From Calliopum simillimum (Eukaryota; Arthropoda; Insecta; Diptera; Lauxaniidae), in the NCBI GenBank assembly GCA_951812925.1, contig OX638370.1, positions 120,666,897 to 120,730,896 of the forward strand: a stretch of DNA of 64,000 bases. Direction: 5' to 3'. The notes beneath the pieces are model-generated. The model was not told where the DNA came from and did not search any database. It saw only the letters and a program-made list of their open reading frames with translations. The translations under genes were made by a program, and so were the position numbers. Every line of letters starts with the position of its first letter. Position 1 is the stretch's first letter. Below, piece after piece: positions 1 through 43,700 of this stretch.

Positions 1-1348
1 GTTTTGAAACGCTTTTTTCTTAATATTTTTTGTTAAAATTGTTGAAAAATTTTATAATTTCGAAAAATCTGAAAAAAAAGCTTTTCAAAAGAAGTCTCTC
101 TAAGAAATTTACAAAAATCGCCAATTTTTCGACCCTGTATTTTATTAACAAATAATACCAGAGCGAAATTCACGCGCATTTATAATACAACAATGCTAAA
201 CTTTAGCCAAATCGGTCACATTATGGTATTTTCACTGGCGCAATTGGGGTGTTTTACTTCAAATTTGGTTTTTGTGGCAAAACTCATTAAGTATTTTTTT
301 TTGTTTGGAAATTGAGCTAAACATACCACACTACATATTCCTTTTACAAAAATTTTTTAGGTTTTTATCAAAATATTGTGTTTTCCGTTTTTCTACCATA
401 TAACTTAGAATAAAAATTCATAAATTTCCTATTTTTCATGCAATTTTTTTAGTAAACCAATGTTTTCTCTCAAATAAAATATTTGAGTTAATGAGTTTTA
501 TCTTTAAAATGACGATATGTCTCAATATAAATGAAAAAAAGAAACAAAATTTCGTTGCGTAATACGAATTTTTCGATTTTACGAATAGGCCTGACACTAT
601 ATAATTCGTATTAATGGACGTCGACTGTATTTCCTTTAAATTTTTTGTGTACCCGTAGATTTTGGTTTCTAACTAAGTTCAATTCATGAATGAAGTGCAG
701 CTTGCCTCACAAAGTTTTGTTTCTTTTTATGTTTTCTTTTTTTTGTGTCTGCTACTATTAGACTACGTATATACTACTATTTTAACTACCACTTACTGGT
801 GTTTGCGCATCAATTGCTTAATAAAAGTGATGTACAACTAATTACATAACATGAAAGGTGTTTTTTATGATTTAACTTTTTTTTTTTTTTTCTTTGTAGC
901 TTTTGAGTTTTATAGGTTTTAGTTGTTGCTACTTTTTTTTTTCTACACAAGTTTCGTTTTTATTACCCAAACAATTGCAAAAAAAAAGGTGTGTAGTCAT
1001 GCAACTACTACTCACAAGCAGCAATAGAATGTGAAAGAAATGGATATTACTCGCATTTACAATGATGGTGTTGATTATTTGGTACAAAATTATATTCTAT
1101 TGGGATTATATTATCGGTACGTCTACCATGAACTTGAAATAAGCAGATGTTATTTCTGTTTAAGTTTAATTATTAACAAATATGTGTTTGATTCAAGATT
1201 ACTTACCTTGTGTTATTTCTACATACATAACTTTTGGAACAGTTTTCTCAGTGCAAAAAAGTTTTCATTTGACTTACAATGCAAATATGTAGTATTAATA
1301 CTTTATTTAAAATTACTCATTTTCCTTTACATTTCTTTTTTTTTACAG
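1..1348 (+). other. zip upstream intron, AT-rich
   Basis: Non-coding DNA upstream of the first visible zip exon. Homopolymer T runs; no recognisable element or exon. Confidence 0.6.
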
Positions 1349-33832
<32,484 letters not shown>

Positions 33833-36049
33833 CGCGTTTCTGCTGCTTATTATAAAAATTATTTTTAAAAAAAAAAAGAAAGCATTGTTTTTTTTATACA
33901 TAATGAAACTGTTATTTTTTTATAAATTACGTTTTTTATATTTTGAAAAATTAAACAAAAAAAAAAAGTAATAGTAATTGTAACACACACATATATAGAC
34001 AGGGGCAAGAAAAGATTTTTTTTTTATTATTTTTCCATTAACATAGAAATGAGTAAAGCTATTAAAATACACACACACACGTATGAACATTGTTGCACCT
34101 GAACATTTCCCAAATATATTTATACATTTTCTTTTACTTATTAAATAAAATTAAATAAAAAAATTTATAACATTTCATATTAAAGTTAAAAGTATTGCAG
34201 AAAATTGCATTTAAAAGTTGTAATATTCGAAAAGGGGAAATCAATGATGTTAGCATTATTTTGATTTTTATTTCATCCTTTATATACCAAACGAAACTTG
34301 AATCTTGTGTTTTATACATTTGTTTTAATACTTACTATTTTAAAATTTAATTATTTGTACAAAGAGAAAATTTAAATTTTGAAATGTTTTTTGTTTTTTT
34401 AGTTTTTGCATGTCGCTTTATAAACACAAACATTTTACATAGCAAATATTACATTTGACAACTTGGCGCATGTTTATTATATTATTTCACTAAAGTTTTC
34501 TCTTGGCTGCGTCTAGCATATGGCTAAAGTTGTTGCTAATCTTAAGCGCTGGTTTAAAAATGTCTATTTTATACGTAATTTATTGACTGCGCATTCATTA
34601 ATATTTAATAACGCTTTTATCAGATATTTTTAAACTAGCAGTTTGAAAATACAAATACTAGAAAAAATTAATTTTAAAGATTAACAAACAATTAAATGCA
34701 ATAAATGATCAAGGCAAAGCCGCAAGATATCGCGTATGGTGTGTGTTTTTTTAAAAAAATATTTCGAAACTTTAGTTCGCGTGCTATACCACATTAAAAA
34801 CGTTTAAAATTAAAAGCTAACTCGCAATAAATCTTAGTAGCTGTATCAGGTATTGATTTCCATTGGCCAATAAGTTTCTAGTAAAAAAAAAAAGAAAATA
34901 ACAAAACTAACGAACTAATTTCAAATAAAATATAAGCTTGAATAAAAATACTTACATAATTTAAAAAAAAAAAAAAAATACAAACTTTAAAACGGTGTTT
35001 TGTGGCACATGTCAATAATAAAATAAAAAGCAACAATATCATATATGCAGGGTGTGTTCTTTACATAAATAATTCAAACAAATATTTACTAATTACGCCT
35101 ATATACATAAATTTGGAAACTAAACGTTTAACACGGATACGCGAAACACACGCTGTCTACTTTTCTATTTCAATTAAAAAAACTAAAAGAAATGTTAACA
35201 TGTTTTCTATTTCGAAGAGAAACTAAAATTAAATTAATAATGCATTAAAATCGAAAAGAATAAGTTGTTTAAAAACAAAATATATATATATATTATAAGT
35301 ATTATTATTAATATTAAATATTAATGTAAAATTTAGCATTACAACAAAAAAAATAAAAATTTGAAACAAAACAAAAAGCGTAATTTTCCGAAATATGTCA
35401 ACAATTTAACATAAATAATTACACATAGAATTAAACTCAATTAAAAACAAACAAAAATTTACAATTATGTGCTGTATTTTAAATTTGTTGCCCCACTTTA
35501 ATTTTCCACTTTAAATTTTGTTTCTCATTTTAACCATCATGTATTTCCCTTCATTGTTGTCTTTACTCTGCTCTTATTTAATGTGCCATTTTTCACACCG
35601 CAACTCGTATATACATACAATTCATTCCTCAAGGCAATGCTTAAACACTTGAACATTTTTTATTGATTATCCTGTTCATTTTAATTATTTTCTTTTTGTA
35701 GATAGTTTAACAATTTGCATTGTGCTGACAATCGTATTTAAAATCGCTTTGTTTGAATTAGCTAAAGCATTTTAAATTGTTTCTTTGTTTTTCATCACAA
35801 ACCAACCGCACTCTGTGCATCCTATTTTTTCTCTCATACACTTCGCTATGTTAATATAATCTAATATATTCCTTATCATAATTAAACAAAAAATAAAATT
35901 AGAATCAACTCAAGCCAAACGTCTATTGTGCTAAAATCTTTGAGTTTTCCTTGTATGCTCAGTATCCGCAAACAGTTGTATGCCACATTAAAATTTTAAG
36001 CGTTTCATCGACGCGTCGTGTACTTAAGGAACGTATTAATTTTTTTATA
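33833..36049 (+). other. zip 3' UTR and AT-rich intergenic DNA
   Basis: Non-coding, very AT-rich DNA after the zip stop. Several AATAAA-type signals lie near 34142-34160, 34925-34950 and 35885-35900. I cannot tell which is the real polyadenylation site. A short CA repeat is at 34070-34080. No gene seen. Confidence 0.5.
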
Positions 36050-36084
36050 CATAAAAAATGATTTAACTTCTTCAGTAGCAGTTA
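36050..36084 (+). repeat. 35-bp direct repeat, left copy
   Basis: Starts CATAAAAAATGATTTAACTT and ends CAGTAGCAGTTA. It matches 40315-40349 with one mismatch. The two copies bracket the Fanzor-like relic and the foldback. Confidence 0.8.
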
Positions 36085-36461
36085 TGCATAATACAATACA
36101 TAATACAATTTACATAAAATATAATTTTTATGAATTTTGTTTTTTTTTTTATTATTATACATACAGTTTTATATAAACAATATTAATTGAAAAAATCAGT
36201 AATATTCTTTATTATTTTAATAAAATTTAAATATCTATTAAAAAAAAGATTTTTTTACTTAGTGGCAGTTTACACTAGAAATTTTTTTAAACAAATTCGA
36301 TTGCCTCCGATTATCTGCAAACTCAGAGAATTTGTTGTTGTGTAAATTGCAACTTGGAAACAAGGATTTCAAAAGTTTAATAGCGCGTCATTTGAAGCCA
36401 CTGAAATTGGTTCTCTTCGAATTCCTTTCATTACAATTTTGCTCTTACTGTCCTCCGTGTC

Positions 36462-37581
36462 ATGTTAATTAGAGGTCTGCATAATCAAGAGTTTTGCCTT
36501 TATGGCAAAAAAATAGGTCAAATGTTTTCGTTAGAGCAGCTGCGCAAATATTTTAAGCGACGTGCACCAACTGTGAATTCATATTCAACTCTTGATTATT
36601 TATTCAGCAATGCTGATAAAGAGTTTGATTCAGAATTGTTGGAATTATTGCGTACAGACTTAAACTGGGATGGGCAATTATTCCATAAAATAAAAATTTA
36701 TCCATGGAGACATATTAAATTTTTCTACAATCTTTCGAAACTCTACGAGTCCCAAAATTGGAAGAATTTTGCCTTAATTCCAATCAATAAATTTGCTGCA
36801 CATCATATACGATATGATACATTCGCTTTTTGCTCGCTTCTTTGTGGCTTAAAATTACGGAAACAACGATAAAATTGATAGAGACCTAGAATGGCGACAA
36901 TATTTTAAAATCCCGGAAACAAAACCAAGAAATTTGATTTTTCCATAAATACTGACGGTGTGGCTAGCTATATCGTTTTCAATGCGAAAATTAGTAAATA
37001 CATCGAAAAATAAGGAAAGGAAGAAGAAGGTTGTAGAGATTCCAACCAATAATACTAAATCTGTAACAAAAATCGGTCTGGATCTAGGAATGCGGTTATT
37101 TGTTGGCGGCATTCGATATGAAAATGTAGATGGCGTTTGTAATGGTGATATTACCGAAACCGTAAAAATAAAAAGTTCCCAATATCACCATGAATGTGGC
37201 TTTGCATCAAGACGGAAAAAGTTGCAGCATTACACAAAAGAATGCACTAGAAAAGATTTACTTGCTAGCAGTGAAAATTAATGGTCCCCAATGTCAACAA
37301 TTCATTTTCGTCAGTATACGCGTGCCCAATTAAATAAGTTTCAGCAATGGCAACGTATATTTTCGCAAGTAAAGGTAACTCGGTTAAAATTGCAAAAATG
37401 CATTTGCGTTGAAAAGACCAATCATTCGATTGCAAAGACAATTTTAGGGAATATGCGTGGGCCTAAGCTTGTGTGTGTCGGTTCGACTAAAATTGCCGCT
37501 AATTCCCCAATGAAAGGCTACAGACGTACACCGCTTTCACGATTCATTGATTGCATCATAGCATTTGTAAATAAGTGTTGA
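36462..37581 (+). pseudogene. Fanzor-like (eukaryotic TnpB) RNA-guided nuclease relic
   Basis: Readable in pieces in different frames, each with traits I associate with Fanzor proteins: (1) 36462-36872, ending NFALIPINKFAAHHIRYDT; (2) about 36872-36945, IDRDLEWRQYFKIPETKP; (3) about 36925-37011, FDFSINTDGVASYIVF (the TDG motif); (4) 36958-37281, KIGLDLGMRLFVGG, the RuvC-I block with Asp at 37081-37083, then KSSQYHHECGFASRRKK; (5) 37291-37581, with GPKLVCVGSTKI and MKGYRRTPLSRF. At least three frameshifts separate them. The RuvC-II Glu, zinc ribbon and RuvC-III Asp are absent, because the frame runs into the 37551-39978 foldback. Fanzors are known from eukaryotic DNA transposons, arthropods included. 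The family call rests on motif order alone. Confidence 0.6.
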
Positions 37582-37612
37582 AAAATTTTGCTATACAACA
37601 ACAAAATATATA

Positions 37613-37876
37613 GGATTGAATTTACATTAGCCGTGTTCACAATCCGGAGGATTTAAACTTGCAAAGTAGCAAAATAGCAATAATTTCCACTTGATTGTGA
37701 GCAATAATAAAAGTATAAGCATTGGAAGATACGAAAAAATTTATTTCTCTGAGAAAATCGTATGAGCAAAGAGAACAAGAGCATAAACAAAAAATTTTTA
37801 TTTGAAAAATGACATGATATTTTTATGCTATAGGTTTTTAGTATAGAAAATGTAAATGCAAATGTACATTCAATCC
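37613..37876. mobile_element. 264-bp MITE at a TA site
   Basis: Termini GGATTGAAT-TACATT and its inverse, flanked by TA (37611-37612 and 37877-37878), as for Tc1/mariner-type MITEs. It interrupts the left arm of the 37551-39978 foldback. Most of its body (37629-37860) is repeated inverted at about 39990-40235, beyond the other arm. Confidence 0.7.
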
Positions 37877-38326
37877 TATATGGGTGGTTCTTAGATAACT
37901 GTGCTTTTTCGAGTTGTAAAATTGGCAGATAATTTTTTTGGATTTTTGCAAGTTTCTTCATGCTATCATGTGTAAACACACTCTTAAAACTCACCTTTTA
38001 AGTAGATCAACTACAAGTGTGAATTTACGGCTTTGAGGTCGAAATTAAGAAATTTTGCTGCCACGTTTGTGACCAAATTGGCACGTTTGTGACATTTTAG
38101 CCACAGTATGGAAAAATGATGGTTTTGAAGCGTTTTGATGAGAGATATATTGCATATAATGACAAATTTACACTTTAAGACTAATTTTGCAACAGTGTCA
38201 TGTCTCCAGTGGTCCATTTTTTTTAAACCCTATCGCCCTAAAGATCAACAATGGTTTCCTGTTCTCTGTTTTTATAGTCGTTTATGGTGGATTAGGATCT
38301 CCTAATTACGAATCTGATCTTGATTT

Positions 38327-39118
38327 TTTTCTATTACATCAGTATCCTTAGTTATCCTTGCTCAAAAGTGAAAAAATCACAGTTTTGACATCTACTTAAT
38401 AAAAACGGCAACAAGTAAAATTAATTTTTGTCAATGGATTCAGACAGCCGAATTTATTATCAACAAGACATAATTTACCGTTTTTCAATTGGATTCCTAG
38501 TTTCTGAGTTATAAGCCTTTAAAAAAAGGATACCTCTCAATAACACACAAAGGATTTTCTGGACCGAAAAATTAACAAAAATGGTAAGTTTTATTATTTT
38601 TATCAAAAATATAATTTATCACAAAAATTTTAAGCCCTTGCAGACTAAAATCGGATGAAAAAATAAGGCTCTATTGTAGATTTAGTGAATGAATAGATGA
38701 AATTTTGATTCTGTTAATTTGCAAAGCAATAGTTTAGTAGGGTCATTCACTAAATCTAGCATAGAACTGTCATTTTTTATGCGATTATGATCTGCAAGGT
38801 CACGAAATTTTTGTAATTAAATGTGTTATTGATAAAAATAATAAAACTTGATTTTTTGTAACTTTTGGGTCTCGAAAAATCTTTTGTATGTTATCGAAAG
38901 ATGTCCTTATTTTAAACGCTTATAACTCAAAAGCTGGGAATGCAATTGAAAAACGGTTAATTATGTCTTGTTGACAATAAATTTGGCTGTCTGAATCCAT
39001 TGACAAAAATTAGTTTTACTTGTTGTTGTTTTTGTTCTATAGCTTTAAGTAGATGTCAAAACAGTGATTTTTTCACTTTTGAGCAAGGATAACTCAGGAT
39101 TCTGATGGTGTAGAAAAA
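38327..39118. repeat. Long central palindrome, arms about 370 bp
   Basis: 38327-38696 and 38744-39118 are diverged inverted copies (TTATCCTTGCTCAAAAGTGA, AAGACATAATTAACCGTTTT-type, GATTTAGTGAATGA) around a loop of about 47 bp. Transcribed, it would give a long imperfect hairpin. Confidence 0.7.
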
Positions 39119-40314
39119 TTTTTGTATTGAAAACATAATTAATAGCCTTCAACTTAACATCTGTATACTCAAACTTTATATCGAAATATGTTTTTTGCAG
39201 ACTGATAAAAAGTGCTACGTTTGTGACATTTTTGATGCGCCACGTTTGTGACATTTTTGTAGTTTATCGCTCATTGTAAAGCACGCTTTTGAGTTCAAGA
39301 TTTTTCCGAAAGAATTTGGGGTCATGTATGCAAATCCTACAAAAAAATTGTTTCATGCATGAAATAAAATGTACTACCTCGGAGTGCCGAGTGCCACGTT
39401 TGTGACCATAATTTTTTAAAAAAACTGCTTTTGTTTATAAACTGCCCTATAAAACGCAAACAGATTTCTTTTTGGACTCGTCTTGATATGATGACCTTTG
39501 GATGATGGATAGTGATCAGAACTAATGCATATGTATTGCAATCTATTGACTGAAACAGTAGTACCATGCAGTAGTAGCATAATGCTTTGAAGAAATTTTT
39601 TTTTTCCAAAGCTAGGGGACAGTTTTCAACTCGAAATTGTGCCCTCTAAAAATTATGAGATGAGCTCAGAATATTGTAGCCTTAAGTATTTACTTAATAT
39701 GTGTAGTAACTTGTTTTCTGTTCTATTTCCGTTTTTTGGTCGTTTTTCAAGTAGTAGGGGTAGGACATGCCACGTTTGTGACATTTGGGTGGTAAAATTG
39801 ATACGCTCTATTAGAAAAACATAGTTTCTAACTTATAGCGTAATTTTTTGTGAAAAAAAGCCTACTGTATAGGTGAAATCGCCAGAGGACACAAAAAGTA
39901 CAGTTATCTGAGAATCACCCATATATTTTGTTGTATAGTAAAATTTTTCAACACTTATTTACAAATGCTATGATGCAAGACATTTTGCACCGGATCGTGA
40001 ACATGGCTAATTTCTATACCAAAAATCTATAGCATAAAAATGTCATGTCATTTTTCAAATAAAAATTTTTTGTTTATGCTCTCGTTCTCTTTGCTTATAC
40101 GATTTTCTCAGAAAAATAAATGTTTTCGTAGCTTGCAATATTTATACTTTTAATATTGCTCACAATCAAGTGGAAATATTGCTATTGTGCTACTTTGCAA
40201 GTCTAAATGCTCCGGATTGTGAACACGGCTATTATAATTTTGAAAAATAGTTGCACTAAGTATTTATTGTGTATACTAGATAATTTTTTATTAAATTTAA
40301 TTTTTATTATTTTT

Positions 40315-40349
40315 CATAAAAAATGATTTAACTTCTTCAGTAGAAGTTA
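40315..40349 (+). repeat. 35-bp direct repeat, right copy
   Basis: Same as 36050-36084 except A for C at the base before AGTTA. In this copy AACTTCT-TCAG-AGAAGTT is nearly palindromic. Confidence 0.8.
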
Positions 40350-40542
40350 AACAGAGCTCTCTCTCTCTCTTTTTTTTATTGCTTTAATTTCATTTAAATA
40401 TGCATATTTATGGAATGCATTTAAACAAATTTACACACTTATTTAAAATTGTACCTTAAATCTTAAAAAATATATAACAGATTTAAATATTAATTTTTAA
40501 CAATTTTATGGTTTTCTCCTCAGCAAAATGTAGTCTTAAATC

Positions 40543-40760
40543 TCAAGCCAATGTAACTATAATGTAAAATATTAAAGGCAAAACTAAATTATCAATTTGA
40601 TTCGTATGAGCTTCAACGAGAGATGCAACTACAGTTGCCGCCGCTGTTATAAACCATTTTTGATTAGACATTGAAGTGAGCGCAAAGATGTCAAACAGAT
40701 ATACCGCTAACATGATGCAAAAAACAAATGCAAATGTGCCTTCTACTGAACGTGTGGAGT
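40543..40760 (-). CDS. Dolichol kinase exon 5 and stop
   Basis: STRSVEGTFAFVFCIMLAV through EAHTNQIDNLVLPLIFYI, stop TGA at 40545-40543. EAHTNQIDNLVLP is the best diagnostic C-terminal motif of the family. Confidence 0.92.
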
Positions 40761-43700
40761 CTGTAAAGAAATGCATATTTATAAATCTTGAAAAAGAATC
40801 TTAAGCATAATCTTTGTACTTACTTTTCCACCTTAAGCGGCCACATTTTGAACCTATTATACTGGCTGCTGTATCACCAATTCCTACCGTAAGTACGCCG
40901 GCCATGAGAGGCAAAAAATGTATTCCCTTTGCTGAATCCAAAGTATTATTGCATGGACATGCGCCAATCCAAAGTGGCAACGAAACGCCTATGAGTAAAC
41001 AAAACGGCGTTAAGGCAATTTGGCCGGCATCCTTTTCGTCTCTAAACGAAACAAATGAACTTTTAAGTCCGCCAGCCAATGGCGGTATATCTAGTAAACG
41101 GAACATTTCTAGCACCGTAATAAAAGCTAAGGCGATACCAGAACCAATGTAGAGTAATGTGCATTGGTAGAGCATACCGGGTACATAGACTAAGACGACT
41201 AGTATATGAAAAATTTTACGCGTTCGTGTTGAAGCCTTTTCAGTATTGCGCAGTTGCCAGCGTACTGAAAGTATGGTAACAATAACGAGCCCCAAATAAA
41301 ATAGTATGATGAAAATCTACAGAACAAAAAATAAAAACTAAACGATAAGTTTATAAATTATACGTGTATGCACTTACCCTCCGTTCATCTTTGGTTATAA
41401 ATTCAAAAATATTTATAATCGGCATCGGTCTTGTAATTGGTGTGATTGTAACAACCAATACCAGCAGGCACATTAATGGGTAAAAACAATAAGTTTGACG
41501 TAATATCTTAAATGTTGCTAGTAGCCAACATGTGAGCAGTAGGTAAAATAGTGCACTCTAAAGAGAGAAAGAAGATAGGGAACGATAAGACCACTTTGCG
41601 ATGTTCGGTGTTGATTTTTACAAACCATCATGATTGCATTTATGTTCATAAATTCATTTGGCAACGAATCATTATTGCTCAGCAGCAGTTGTGGCAATTG
41701 CAGAAGGTAATTCATAAAAAAGAGCATCAAACCTTGAACCAGCACACACGCTTCACCGTACGTAAAACATTGTGGAAGCCCGCGTAGCACACGAATATAT
41801 ACATTCTGATAGAAAAATGTTACAGCGAAACCCCAGAAGCATGCGATTACAAGCGTATGTTGCATCCAACGGAAAAACAAAAATGTTGTTAGCAGACCGG
41901 GCACAAACGAGATGAACAACTTTAACAGCAATCCGGTGTTAACGAACATATACATAAAGAAACATAGCGACTCAACGCACATTCCCAATGAAGCAATGGT
42001 AAGCATTTTGTAGTCTGAATAATTATTGCATGATTGCTGTTTAAAATAGGTCGCCACAAATGCAAATGGAACTAAGCAGCAAAGCCAATAACCTGGCGAG
42101 GCATACGGTCTGCAAAAGAAAGCAAAAAATAAATGAATGCAATGAAAAAAGGAAGTAATGATTTCTACTTCTACGTAAATGCAAAGTGTTGCATTTAAAT
42201 TTTACAAAACTTTATAATCAGGATAATTCAGAAAAATAGTGTATAATTTTTTAAGACAAAATTTTAGAAGTTAAGGATAAGCGTTTTATTGCTATTAATG
42301 ATGGTGGATGACATTACTTTTGCCCCTTTATGGACTAATTCCACTTTCAAAAAAACCCATTCATATTCAAAGTTATTTTTTAAGACGAATATAAAGTATG
42401 TAGTCATACCTGCCAAATAAACGAATTTAAATCAAACATTTATGCATACTCATTGGACTGGCGTAAACAAACTAAAAAGGTTCCGAATCAAATTCTAATA
42501 GTGCGGAAAACAAATTTTTTTAAATCGGATAATATCTGCCGTTCATGCATCTCATTCAAAGTTTATGAAATTGAACCGATATTAAACAGATATATGAAAA
42601 ATCGTAGGCGTTGTGAATTATATTCGATCGAGCTCATTTTTTGTACATAAAATAACCTTAAAGTGCACTATAAAAAAAGAAAAAAAAATGTTTAAGCCCC
42701 TACTTCACCCTTTTTTACCCCTTTCATGGAGTCAGAATTGCAATCTTTCATTAAAAATAGCAATAACGCCATAACGTCTTGAACAAGTATCTGAATTTTG
42801 ATACAGGACGAATAATTTTAGCCCACTGTTTTCTTTGATTACTGGTTCTTTAATTACTGAAGTGTGTTCCTCTTTTTGTAAACATTGTTATCGTTTGGTT
42901 TTTTTTTTTTTTTCAACCAAGACTAATGTGTCATATATTCCATCAAAGTACCCATTATATCCTCCGATGCGGTAAGTTCTGATCTACTTTATTATTTCTT
43001 CTAATTTTGCTTCTATCAACGATAAGAGATGTATAACTAACAGTAATAAGTCCTAAATCCTTGAGTACACTAAAATAACAATAACAGCTGTTGCTCTATC
43101 AGACATTATTTCATTGTTTAGTGGGTGTGTGGTTGAATGATTACAACACAGAGACGGATGATGGATAAATTAGCCGCATTTATCATAAAATCACAAAGAA
43201 AGAATATTACTATAAACTAGAAAAACTTATAAAATTTGCTTCCGACTCCCATTATATTGACATTTAGCAAATTCAAAATTGTGGTACATTTTAATAATTT
43301 GCATGCTAATTTGTCTAACGTCAGTCCACTTGAGAGTATTTAATATTTCGGAAATGAGAATGATCTAAAGTTTTTTTATCACATCCCTAATGTGATCGTA
43401 AGTTCCCATAACACACTCATCCATCGCTGACTTCTTTCTAAATGTTGGTTGCGAAAGGAATGATGTCAGATTAACGTGTGAATCACTGATGAAGGAAGAG
43501 GCTGAGGTACCGGCTCAATGTAAATGCCCAGCGTTAACAAGCAGAAGGATTGACCATTTCGGATCATGAGTGCTCCACAAGGTTTGAAAACATGCTTGTT
43601 ATTAGGCATGATTTATGTAGGGGAAAGTGGGGAATCGTGGGCCATGGGGAATCGTGGGCCATGGGGAATCGTGAGCCACCGCCACCTTTTGGCAGTATGT

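Larger units (their letters stand above)
37551..39978. mobile_element. 2.4-kb foldback element with phrase repeats
   Basis: Arms: left 37551-37610 plus 37879-37915, right 39893-39978 inverted. They share TTGCATCATAGCATTTGTAA, GTGTTGAAAAATTTT and ACTT-AGATAACTGT. The left arm is split by a 264-bp MITE; the right arm preserves the empty site. Inside are six copies of CCACGTTTGTGAC or one-base variants (38061, 38081, 39215, 39240, 39393, 39770), all in the same orientation, and a long central palindrome (38327-39118). No transposase found. Confidence 0.65.

Noticed and set aside
1031..1348. Open reading frame running into the zip exon at 1349
   Set aside because: The stretch before 1349 does not encode the strictly conserved residues that precede TYSGLF in myosin II, and a clear acceptor lies at 1349. 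It is intron read-through.
36462..37581. Fanzor relic as a functional nuclease gene
   Set aside because: Several frameshifts and stops, and two of three RuvC catalytic positions plus the zinc ribbon are absent.
42453..42650. 65-residue open frame in dolichol kinase intron 1
   Set aside because: No family resemblance and no splice context; likely chance in AT-rich DNA.
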